Below, one piece after another: positions 26,822-33,764 of a stretch of DNA of 42,322 bases. The stretch covers positions 1-42,322 of the forward strand of contig NZ_PSRR01000030.1 in assembly GCF_004296405.1 (NCBI RefSeq), read 5' to 3'. The notes beneath the pieces are model-generated. The model did no database searches. It saw only the letters and a program-made list of their open reading frames with translations, and was not told the origin of the DNA. The position numbers were made by a program, and so were the translations under genes. Source of the DNA: Bradyrhizobium sp. Leo170. Its GTDB lineage: Bacteria; Pseudomonadota; Alphaproteobacteria; Rhizobiales; Xanthobacteraceae. Every line of letters starts with the position of its first letter. Position 1 is the stretch's first letter.

Positions 26822-27214
26822 ATGAGTGAACGTCACAACAGTTATGGTTCCGTCCGGAGCGGCGACGGTGGACCACTGCCGAGAAGCATCGGATCGTGGG
26901 GGAGAGTTGGGCGCCCGCGGCAAGCGTTGTTGGGGTTGCGCGCCGACATGATCTTCACCCTAATCTGCTTACAGCTTGGCGGCGGCAGGCGCGCTCGGGG
27001 TCCTCGCCTGCGAGCCTGAGCCGCCGTCGCGGCAGGATGATGAAGTCCGCTTTGTGGCGGTCTCGGTTACGCCGAACCGGCAGCCGTTGACGGCGCCCAC
27101 CGGGGTCTGCGGTGCGATCGAGATCGAGTTCGCAGCCGGGCTCGGATGCAGATCGCAGGCGCGGTTGACGCGGCGACGCTGAAGGCAGCAGTGGTGGATG
27201 GACCGCCGCGATGA
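26822..27214 (+). pseudogene. IS66-family TnpA (OrfA) remnant
   Basis: One frame reads RRRWTTAEKHRIVGESWAPA, then VARRHDLHPNLLTAWRRQAR, the helix-turn-helix of IS66 OrfA. The reading then shifts: FVAVSVTPNRQPLTAPT and AGAVDAATLKAAVVDG in other frames complete the C-terminus, ending at a TGA (27212-27214). At least two frameshifts break it. The stop overlaps the ATG of the TnpB remnant as ATGA, the native IS66 arrangement. Confidence 0.78.
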
Positions 27215-27477
27215 TACCGCTGCCGGCGGGCGTGCGGGTATGGCTCGCGACTGGCTATACCGACATGCGGAAGGGTTTTCCGTCGTTGACCCTGCAGGTT
27301 CAGGAGATATTGCATCGCGACCCGCTCAGCGGCCACCTGTTTTGCTTCCGTGGTTGTCGCGGCAATCTGCTGAAGGTGATCTGGCATGATGGCCAGGTGT
27401 CGTCCCGTTCACTCGGAAGTGAGACCTTTAAGCACGCTGACGAACCGCGGCAGTGGGCCACGACCTCTATCTGCTGA
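27211..27477 (+). pseudogene. IS66-family TnpB (OrfB) remnant, frameshifted
   Basis: The ATG at 27211 opens MIPLPAGVRVWLATGYTDMR and runs through KGFPSLTLQVQEILHRDPLS, HLFCFRGCRGN and KVIWHDGQ, a good match to IS66 TnpB. After IWHDGQ the family sequence is lost to a frameshift, and the last 30 residues are out of frame. No TnpC transposase is present, so this is a dead IS66 fragment. Confidence 0.8.
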
Positions 27478-27686
27478 GCGAGGTTGTTGGGCTCTAAGAC
27501 GAGAACCTCAAGTATCGCGGGTGGTCGGATTGCTTCAGCTACGGATCGTCGACAACCCGCCACGATTGGGACTGATCCTCGGGGCGCTGGCTGCTTTATT
27601 TGGAAACGTCCGCCAAGCTATTGAAATCGTTAGAGGGCTTTTTGGGGCATTTTTCCAAATGCGCTTTGAAATCGTTGAATAATCAA
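27478..27686. other. Unassigned stretch between IS66 remnant and tRNA scar
   Basis: No recognisable gene is seen. The sequence becomes AT-richer toward the tRNA fragment, and TGAAATCGTT occurs twice in its last 70 bases. It may be the edge of the former integrated element. Confidence 0.4.
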
Positions 27687-27738
27687 GCGGATTTTGATTC
27701 CGCCATTCGGAGGTTCGATCCCTCCCGCCCCCCAGCCA
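27687..27738 (+). other. 3' half of a tRNA-Gln(UUG): likely integration scar (attachment-site remnant)
   Basis: The stretch begins with a 5-base-pair anticodon stem GCGGA/TCCGC around the loop TTTTGAT (anticodon TTG). It continues with the variable loop CATTC, a T-arm GGAGG-TTCGATC-CCTCC and an acceptor 3' strand ending GCCA. This is the tRNA-Gln layout from the anticodon stem onward. The T-loop is TTCGATC instead of TTCGAAT, and the acceptor strand has two extra C. No D-arm or 5' acceptor strand precedes it, so it is not a working tRNA. Tyrosine-integrase elements commonly leave exactly this 3' portion as the second attachment site. Confidence 0.72.
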
Positions 27739-27788
27739 ATCCTGAAAATATCAGTAAAATCAATGGCTTATATGTTCGAAATATTCGA

Positions 27789-27822
27789 AGATCGATTGCG
27801 TTGAGCAGATCGATTGCGTTGA
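27789..27822 (+). repeat. Two-copy tandem repeat of a 17-18 bp unit
   Basis: AGATCGATTGCGTTGA occurs twice in direct tandem (27789 and 27807). It lies in AT-richer non-coding sequence 50 bases beyond the tRNA fragment. It may be an integrase or excisionase arm site, or a chance duplication. Confidence 0.5.
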
Positions 27823-27922
27823 CGAAAATCGAACCTCAAAAACGCGAAAAGCGCTCGACCTCGCTGTTTAAGTCGCCTGAAACCTCAATCACCGCGTACC
27901 CGGCGCGCGGTTTCACGTCGGG

Positions 27923-28200
27923 CTATTGCTCGATGTAGCGCGCGATCTCGCTTCTCATCACCACCACCGAGTGGCCGTGTTTCTTGGCTCTGAGATCGCC
28001 GCGTGCGACCACGCGGTCGAGTTTCGCAAGCGCGATATCCGCAACTCGGCAGCCGCCTCCTTGCGCGTCAGGAAACACCGTAGTGATGACGATGGTGCCG
28101 AGGTCTCGCGCCTAGCCTTGCCTGCTCGCGTCATTATGTCCGCATCCATGGTGCGATCCGTTTTCTTTCGCCTCTTCGACCCCCGGTCGTCCGGTTCCAT
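27923..28200 (-). pseudogene. Excisionase-like helix-turn-helix protein, frameshifted
   Basis: The minus frame from 28200 gives a basic N-terminus, then CFLTRKEAAAELRIS, the first helix-turn part of an excisionase/MerR-like DNA-binding domain. Two extra bases at about 28033 then throw the frame. The correct continuation is ALAKLDRVVARGDLRAKK and HGHSVVVMRSEIARYIEQ, ending at a TAG (27925-27923). This is the short DNA-binding protein that directs excision of integrated elements. Its position about 190 bases from a tRNA 3' fragment supports a former tRNA-targeted island. The true N-terminus is uncertain. Confidence 0.65.
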
Positions 28201-28470
28201 GACTCTACTGACGGCTGCAACAATTATTCCGCATTGCGTAAGGATGCGATCGGCTAGTTAAACGAGAAGCAGGGCCTTCTCGATCGTAGCATTACCAGTT
28301 TTGATTCCTCAGCCGATAGGAAACTGGACTCAAAAAGGCTCGGTCGTCTGACCAGTGTCGCGTGAGAGACGCGAGGAAATTGCCTTGGCGGTAGAGCGCT
28401 TCATCCCTAAAATCCAGCCACCACCGCCAGGTGCTTCGGAAATCGAGCTCAGTCAGTAGGAGTAGAAGCT
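28201..28470. other. Non-coding stretch upstream of the ParB-domain gene
   Basis: No gene is seen. The promoter of the ParB-domain gene is expected here; no clear sigma-70 boxes or repeats were found by eye. Confidence 0.4.
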
Positions 28471-29007
28471 ATGCCCAAGCCGGAAAGCTTCCCAATCGAC
28501 AAGATTTATGTTCCCGTGAAGAGGAAGAAGGCTGTCAAGCCTGAGCTCGTTCAAGAAATCGCGGAAAGTATTTTAGAAATCGGACAACAAGCCCCCATTC
28601 TCGTTCGGCCCGACGAAGGCCGGTTCGTTCTGGTCGAGGGACTGCATCGGTTCGAAGCCTGCAAGGCTCTTGGCGAAAGAACTATCATCGGGGTCTTGGT
28701 CTCGGCTGAGATCGTGCATCAAAAGACGCTTTTGTCAGACAGCGCTGAAGCAGAAGCAGAGCGCGACAAGATGGCGCGATTGAAAAGACTGCGCCTCGAA
28801 AAGGAGGCTGCCGCGCGATCAGCCGCTGCTTCAGAGGCCGTCATGGAGACGCAATCGGCGGAGCTTTTGCGAAAACCTTCGGAGAAGGGTATCCGGAACG
28901 TTCCCAAGGCATCGCGAAGCCAATTAGATCGCAGGACTTCAGGATCAACACCAAGAACGTTGTCGGAATGGCTCACGCAACAAAAGCGCAATGGCGGTCG
29001 TTATTGA
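28471..29007 (+). CDS. Small ParB/sulfiredoxin-domain protein
   Basis: 178 residues, ATG with AGGAG about 10 bases upstream. Residues 5-80 form a ParB N-terminal domain: FPIDKIYVPVKRKKAVKPEL, then IAESILEIGQQAPILVRPD and LVEGLHRFEACKALGERTI (the G-x-H-R-x-x-A-x-x-x-L box). The rest is a highly charged segment with a probable coiled coil (about 88-130) and a basic tail. It lacks the ParB helix-turn-helix and dimer domain, and no ParA is nearby, so chromosome or plasmid partition is unlikely. Such stand-alone proteins occur on integrated elements, sometimes beside phage or ICE genes. The function is not known. Confidence 0.75.
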   Translation: MPKPESFPIDKIYVPVKRKKAVKPELVQEIAESILEIGQQAPILVRPDEGRFVLVEGLHRFEACKALGERTIIGVLVSAEIVHQKTLLSDSAEAEAERDKMARLKRLRLEKEAAARSAAASEAVMETQSAELLRKPSEKGIRNVPKASRSQLDRRTSGSTPRTLSEWLTQQKRNGGRY

Positions 29008-29068
29008 TCGTCCGCTCCGCCGCGACCACCGGCCTCGAGCGGGCTTGAGCCAATAACCTAATGGCCAT

Positions 29069-30064
29069 CTAGGCAATCGTCTTGAGATAGAGGCTCGGGT
29101 CGAAATATTTGTTGGCTGGGGTGAAATCCTTGATGCCAGCGTTCGCCATGAAGAAATCGGTGGACTGCTGCAGCCAGTTTGTAATCGTGTTGTCGGAGTA
29201 TAGCCGCTTCCAGTCGTGCGACGTGAACATCTTCTGCGCCTTGAACGATTCGTTGATATCGGCGAGTGGCGTCTGGCTATAGTGGTTCTTCTGCAGTGCT
29301 TCCATCGCTTCCTTGCTGTTCGCGATGATGTGGTCGTTGGCTTCAGCCCATCCCCTGATGAGCTTGGCAAGCGTTTCCTTGTTGGGTTCGTAGTAGTCGT
29401 TGCGGGCGGCCCAGCCGCCGATGATGGCAGCCTCCGGATAGTAAGCTGAGGCGTCCGCCAATTTCACCGCGCCCGGAACCTTGTCGCGCACGGTCACATT
29501 GAACGGAACCCAGAGCGCTACGGCTGGTACGGCGCCGGAGATGAACGCCGTTACCGCCGCGGGCATCGTCTGATTCATGAGTTCTATCTCTTTCGGGTCG
29601 ACATTGTTGGCGCGGAGCGCCTTGTCGAGAAACACATGCGCGGTCGTGCCGGTTGCCGTCGCGATGCGTTTTCCCTTCAAGTCTGCGAAGGATTTGATGC
29701 CCTGGTCGGAACGCACCCAAAGCTGCGCGGTAGCCACCTCGATATCGTTGATCAGGAAAACCTTGCCTTGCCCGCGCGCCGGGAAGTTCGACAGCACGGC
29801 GCCGGTTGCCAGCACGTCAAGACTGCCGCCGATCAGCGCCTGAAAGATCTCGAGGCCGGTGTTGAACTGGCGCAATTCAAGATCGAGTCCCTGCTTGTCG
29901 AAGGTGCCCCGATCCATGCCGGTCCATATCTGTCCGTCAACGGCAACGGTGTGCAGATAGCCCACCCGAATCTTGGTTTTTGCCTGCGCGATCGCGGGTG
30001 CATACGCCGCAAAGCTGCCGAGCCCGATGCCGGCCGCCGCCGTCAGGAATTGCCGTCGATCCAT
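29069..30064 (-). CDS. ABC transporter substrate-binding protein, nitrate/sulfonate/taurine type (TauA/SsuA-like)
   Basis: 331 residues with a signal peptide MDRRQFLTAAAGIGLGSFAA and cleavage after AIAQA. The RR start resembles a Tat signal, which is common in this group. The mature protein has the type 2 periplasmic fold blocks: VGYLHTVAVDGQIW, then GGSLDVLATGAVLSNFPARG, FADLKGKRIATATGTTAHVF and YYPEAAIIGGWAARNDYYEP. These proteins bind small sulfonates, nitrate or similar anions. It is the last gene of a minus-strand permease-ATPase-binding protein operon, 27 bases after the ATPase. The neighbouring sulfatase cluster suggests a sulfated or sulfonated organic anion (inference). Confidence 0.9.
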   Translation of the reverse strand: MDRRQFLTAAAGIGLGSFAAYAPAIAQAKTKIRVGYLHTVAVDGQIWTGMDRGTFDKQGLDLELRQFNTGLEIFQALIGGSLDVLATGAVLSNFPARGQGKVFLINDIEVATAQLWVRSDQGIKSFADLKGKRIATATGTTAHVFLDKALRANNVDPKEIELMNQTMPAAVTAFISGAVPAVALWVPFNVTVRDKVPGAVKLADASAYYPEAAIIGGWAARNDYYEPNKETLAKLIRGWAEANDHIIANSKEAMEALQKNHYSQTPLADINESFKAQKMFTSHDWKRLYSDNTITNWLQQSTDFFMANAGIKDFTPANKYFDPSLYLKTIA

Positions 30065-30091
30065 AGTATTTCCCTCCCGCCATCTTATGAT

Positions 30092-30919
30092 CTATTCCGA
30101 AAATGAAACCGGTCGCATTTGCGCCTGCTGCGCCCGGTATTCGCTCATCACGAGTTCTCTGATGTAGCTCCTCAGCTCACCGAACTCCGGCCTTTCCTGA
30201 ATCGTTTCATCGCGCGGATAGGCAAAGGGCACGTCGATGATCTTCTTGATCCGCGCGGGGCGCGCCGTCACCACGACTCTCCGAGAGGCGAGGAAAATCG
30301 CCTCTTCGACGGAGTGGGTGATGAGCATGACGGTCTTGCCCTCGGTCGCGAGCACCTTGAGCAGCAGGTTCTGCATGTTGGCGCGGGTCTGCGCGTCGAG
30401 AGCCCCGAACGGCTCGTCCATCAGGAGAAATTGCGGCTTCACCGCATAGGCGCGGGCAATAGCCAGCCGCTGTCGCATGCCGCCGGAGAGATGCTTGGGG
30501 TAGGAGTTCGCAAAATCCCCAAGACCCATGAGATCGATATAGTGGTCGCAGATCGCGTCACGTTCTGCGATCGGGACGCGATTGGCCTTGAGCTGCAGAC
30601 CAAAGGCGATGTTCTGCTTGACGGTGAGCCAGGGGAAGACGCCGTACTCCTGAAAGATCACGCCGCGTTCCGGTCCAGGTCCCCGGACCGGCTCGCCGTC
30701 GAACAGCACCCGGCCTGTGGTCGGCTTCTGAAAGCCGGCCAGCATGCTCATCATGGTGGTCTTGCCGCAGCCGGAAGGCCCGATCACCGCAATGAAGTCG
30801 CCTTCATGAATGTTGTAGGTGACGTCATCGACGACCGAGAGCTTGCCTTTCGGTGTTTCGAAGGCAAGCGAGACGTGATCGAACTGTGCGCGCTTGGCGG
30901 GCTTCACGATGCCGTTCAT
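30092..30919 (-). CDS. ABC transporter ATP-binding protein (TauB/SsuB type)
   Basis: 275 residues. The ATG at 30919 overlaps the permease stop as ATGA, so a longer reading inside the permease gene is rejected. The Walker A motif GPSGCGKTT, Q-loop FQEYGVFPWLTVKQNI, signature LSGGMRQRLAIARAYA, Walker B LLMDEPFGALD and switch THSVEEAIFLASR are intact. The pattern VFPWLTV is typical of sulfonate and nitrate importers. Confidence 0.93.
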   Translation of the reverse strand: MNGIVKPAKRAQFDHVSLAFETPKGKLSVVDDVTYNIHEGDFIAVIGPSGCGKTTMMSMLAGFQKPTTGRVLFDGEPVRGPGPERGVIFQEYGVFPWLTVKQNIAFGLQLKANRVPIAERDAICDHYIDLMGLGDFANSYPKHLSGGMRQRLAIARAYAVKPQFLLMDEPFGALDAQTRANMQNLLLKVLATEGKTVMLITHSVEEAIFLASRRVVVTARPARIKKIIDVPFAYPRDETIQERPEFGELRSYIRELVMSEYRAQQAQMRPVSFSE

Positions 30920-31689
30920 GCGATGGCCCGCTCCTGCCACACCAGCAATCTGGCGCTGATCCGGCGCAGGATCAGATCCATGATCAGGGCGATGCAGCCG
31001 ATGCAGATAATTCCGACATAGATCACGTCGAGCAGGAAATAGGTGGATGCGTTCTGGATCATGGCACCAAGTCCGCGCTGCGCGGCGACAAGCTCGGATG
31101 CAACCAGCGTTGCCCACGCCACGCCCAGCGCGACCCGCAACGCGGTGAGGATGTGCGGCACCGTCAGAGGGATGATGACCTTGCGAAATATCTCGATCTC
31201 GCCGGCGCCCAGCGTCTTCGCGACGCGGATATAGAGAGGCGTGATCTGCGAGACGCCTTCATACATCACGATAACTCCCGAGAAGAACGCGGCGTAGAAC
31301 AGGATGACGAGCTTTGCCGGCTCGTCGACACCGAAATAGACGATCACGAGCGGGATCAGGGCGATCGGCGGCAAGGCGCGGAAAAAATTGATCATCGGGT
31401 CGGCGAGGATGCGCGCCGGCCGATACCAGCCGAGCAGGAAGCCGACGGGCACAGCGACCATGATGCCGAGAATCACGCCCAGAAAGACACGCCGCGTCGA
31501 CGACCAGATGTCGAGCAGCAGATTGTCGTGCAGCAGGAGATCAACGAACTTGGCCGCAACCTGGTGCGGCGAGGGTATCAGCGCTTCGTTGACCAATCCG
31601 CTCCAGCGCACTGCGTACCAAAGCACGACTGCGCCGATCCACGGGATGGACCCCAACAACAAGCGTATTGCGGTGCTGCCCTTTATCAA
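30916..31689 (-). CDS. ABC transporter permease (TauC/SsuC type)
   Basis: 257 residues from a TTG at 31689, with GGAAA a few bases upstream; no ATG is available in frame at a sensible place. It has about six membrane segments, and the EAA loop reads VAKTLGAGEIEIFRKVIIPL. The segment VSQITPLYIRVAKTLGAGE and the C-terminal LILRRISARLLVWQERAIA are standard for the family. It is the first gene of the operon and is divergent from the enolase-superfamily gene. The inverted repeat at 31726-31747 lies 36 bases upstream of its start. Confidence 0.9.
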   Translation of the reverse strand: MIKGSTAIRLLLGSIPWIGAVVLWYAVRWSGLVNEALIPSPHQVAAKFVDLLLHDNLLLDIWSSTRRVFLGVILGIMVAVPVGFLLGWYRPARILADPMINFFRALPPIALIPLVIVYFGVDEPAKLVILFYAAFFSGVIVMYEGVSQITPLYIRVAKTLGAGEIEIFRKVIIPLTVPHILTALRVALGVAWATLVASELVAAQRGLGAMIQNASTYFLLDVIYVGIICIGCIALIMDLILRRISARLLVWQERAIA

Positions 31690-31725
31690 GCGTTTCCAAC
31701 TGTGTTTGTGATTGATTGATATATT

Positions 31726-31747
31726 ATCATACGATAAATAGGATGAC
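31726..31747. promoter_or_regulatory. Candidate GntR operator A (ATCAT-N12-ATGAC)
   Basis: An inverted repeat with 5-base arms, one mismatch, and a 12-base spacer. The same arms and spacing occur at 35733 and 38313. It sits between the divergent permease and enolase-superfamily genes and covers an ATG at 31743, which supports choosing the later ATG for that gene. Confidence 0.6.
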
Positions 31748-31781
31748 TATACAAGAGGGCTATTTCTGCGGGATCCTGCCA

Positions 31782-32909
31782 ATGCCATCGCCGAAATTCA
31801 CCGTCCGCAACGTCCAGGCCTTCTGCTACCGCTATCCGTTGGCGACGCCGGTCGTGACGTCGTTCGGTCGGATGCTCAACCGGCCGGCGGTGTTCGTTCG
31901 TGTCGAAGATGAGGACGGTTACGTCGGCTGGGGCGAGGTATGGTCGAACTTCCCGTCGACTGGAGCCGAGCACCGGACGCGGCTCGTCAACGAGATTCTC
32001 GCACCCGCCATCCACGGTCGTGGCGTCAGCGAGCCAGCGGAGCTGTTTGCGGCGATGACCGAGGGAACCGCCGTACTGGCGCTGCAATCGGGCGAACCAG
32101 GTCCCTTTGCCCAGGCGATTGCCGGCATCGATCTTGCGCTTTGGGATCTTCACGCGCGACGCCGCAAGGTGCCGCTGTGGAAAATGCTTGGCGGGACCGG
32201 CAACAGAATTAAAGTCTACGCCAGCGGGATCAATCCGATCGGCTCGCGGCAGACGGCAGAAGCGGCGCTGCGGCGCGGACACCTCGCCCTCAAGCTGAAG
32301 GTCGGATTTGATCCGGCAACGGATCGTTCCAACCTTGCTGCGCTTCGCGACATTGTAGGCGCAGGTGTATTGGCTGCGGACGCCAATCAGGCCTGGTCTC
32401 TCGCGCGCGCGCTCGAACTGGCGCCCTCTTACGGAGAGTTTGGCCTTGCCTGGCTCGAAGAGCCGATCCGCGCCGACCGACCATGGCACGAGTGGCAAAC
32501 CTTGAGCGAGCAAGCTGGCGTGCCGTTGGCCGCAGGAGAGAACATTGCGAGTTCTGCGGGGTTCGATCAGGCGCTCCACGATCGCGTGCTGCGAGTCGTG
32601 CAGCCCGATATAGCCAAATGGGGCGGATTGACCGTGGGCGCGAAGATCGCGCGCTCCATCCTGGCGGCCGACAAGATTTTCTGTCCGCATTATCTGGGCG
32701 GCGGGATTGGCCTCTTGGCGTCGGCGCATCTGCTTGCCGGGGTCGGTGGCGCGGGCATGCTGGAAGTCGATTCCAACGATAATCCGCTGCGCGACCGGCT
32801 TTGCGGGCCGGTCGCCGATGTGAAGGACGGCGCCGTAACATTGAGTGAGGAGCCGGGCCTGGGAATAGAACCGGACCTCTCGTGGATCGAAGAGTATCGG
32901 ACAGCTTGA
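31782..32909 (+). CDS. Enolase-superfamily enzyme, mandelate racemase subgroup (acid-sugar dehydratase or racemase)
   Basis: 375 residues from the ATG at 31782, with GGGA upstream; an ATG at 31743 has no ribosome site and overlaps the operator-like repeat. Catalytic elements are visible: K-x-K in LALKLKVGF, metal ligands D in AADANQAW, E in LEEPI and E in AAGENIAS, the D of VVQPDIAKWGG paired with the H of CPHYLGGGIG, and an E in LEVDSNDNPLRD. The K-x-K plus His-Asp dyad defines the mandelate racemase type, which abstracts the proton alpha to a carboxylate to racemise or dehydrate. The usual substrates are sugar acids or hydroxy acids; the exact one cannot be read from sequence. The position before the GntR regulator suggests it is a structural gene of the regulated pathway. 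Confidence 0.87.
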   Translation: MPSPKFTVRNVQAFCYRYPLATPVVTSFGRMLNRPAVFVRVEDEDGYVGWGEVWSNFPSTGAEHRTRLVNEILAPAIHGRGVSEPAELFAAMTEGTAVLALQSGEPGPFAQAIAGIDLALWDLHARRRKVPLWKMLGGTGNRIKVYASGINPIGSRQTAEAALRRGHLALKLKVGFDPATDRSNLAALRDIVGAGVLAADANQAWSLARALELAPSYGEFGLAWLEEPIRADRPWHEWQTLSEQAGVPLAAGENIASSAGFDQALHDRVLRVVQPDIAKWGGLTVGAKIARSILAADKIFCPHYLGGGIGLLASAHLLAGVGGAGMLEVDSNDNPLRDRLCGPVADVKDGAVTLSEEPGLGIEPDLSWIEEYRTA

Positions 32910-33032
32910 TCCGGCGGGCCGGTTCGTTCTGCAGCGTATTCGTCCGAAGGGACGTGAAGCGATTTCGGCTATCGCCGAGCGGGCAGGCCGGCGACGCGTT
33001 CTTCCTATGAGGGCCAGGGAGCGGCGGGCAGG

Positions 33033-33755
33033 ATGGATTTGATTTCCGACAGCCACATTCCGAAATATGCGCAGATTGCCGATATCTTCCGGCAGCGAAT
33101 TGCCCGAGGAGTCTGGGCGCAAGGCTCGCGCCTGCCGGCAAACGAGATGCTTGCAGCCGAGTTCGGTGTTTCGCGAGTGACTATCAGACAAGCGGTCGAA
33201 CTTCTTGCCCGCGACGGCGTGATCCAGGCACGGCAAGGCCGTGGCACCTTCGTAACCGGTATGCTCAAGCAGGACCGCTGGTTGAAGGTCGAGACGAGTC
33301 TTGCCGATCTCGCCGAGGTCTATCGCGACACGTCCCCCGAGATCATCAACATTTCAGAGAGCCACACTGATGCACCGTTGCTCCCGGAGGACGGCCGGCC
33401 GGCGGAACGCTACGTGTTCATGCGACGGGTGCATTCACACAACAAGCAGCCTTACTGCGTGATCTCGATATATCTCGACGAGAAGCTCTTCCGCAGAAGT
33501 CCGGACCGCTTCCGAACCGAGACGGTGATTCCGCTGCTCAAGGAGCTGAAATCTCCTGCGATCGAGACAGCGCGACAAACCCTGACGATCGGAATGGCCG
33601 ATCTCGACGCCGCGAAACTGTTGCGAATTCCCTTGAACTCACCTGTGGCCGAGGTTCGGCGTGTGTTTGCGAGTGCCGATCGTCGTGTGATCTATCTGGG
33701 CGAAGTAACCTATCGCGGCGACTTTGTCCGGCTTGATATCGATCTGCGGCCTTGA
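33033..33755 (+). CDS. GntR-family (HutC/UTRA) transcriptional regulator
   Basis: 240 residues. The winged helix-turn-helix occupies 1-75 (YAQIADIFRQRIARGVWAQG, LPANEMLAAEFGVSRVTIRQ, GRGTFVTG). The UTRA ligand-binding domain follows, with the C-terminal half containing YCVISIYLDEKLF and ETARQTLTIGMADLDAAKLL. It binds small molecules and usually represses local genes. It follows the enolase-superfamily gene by 123 bases on the same strand and is the only regulator in the cluster, so it is the best candidate for the RTCAT-N12-ATGAC sites. No copy of that site is seen directly before its own gene. Confidence 0.92.
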   Translation: MDLISDSHIPKYAQIADIFRQRIARGVWAQGSRLPANEMLAAEFGVSRVTIRQAVELLARDGVIQARQGRGTFVTGMLKQDRWLKVETSLADLAEVYRDTSPEIINISESHTDAPLLPEDGRPAERYVFMRRVHSHNKQPYCVISIYLDEKLFRRSPDRFRTETVIPLLKELKSPAIETARQTLTIGMADLDAAKLLRIPLNSPVAEVRRVFASADRRVIYLGEVTYRGDFVRLDIDLRP

Positions 33756-33764
33756 AGTGCGCGT

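Noticed and set aside
27570..27738. A complete tRNA-Gln with a long insertion, using a GGGGCG stretch near 27577 as the 5' acceptor
   Set aside because: The gap is far too long, no D-arm can be placed, and the acceptor pairing is imperfect; a 3' fragment explains the data better.
27789..27822. Start of a CRISPR array
   Set aside because: Only two adjacent copies with no spacers; it is a simple tandem duplication.
28471..29007. Plasmid or chromosome partition gene parB
   Set aside because: The helix-turn-helix and C-terminal dimer domains are missing, and no parA is adjacent.
31743..31781. ATG at 31743 as start of the enolase-superfamily gene
   Set aside because: No ribosome site, the first 13 residues do not resemble the family, and the codon lies in the right arm of the operator-like repeat.
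31686..33236. Minus-strand open frame of 516 codons
   Set aside because: It mirrors the enolase-superfamily gene and the start of the GntR gene, both of which show clear catalytic and DNA-binding motifs.
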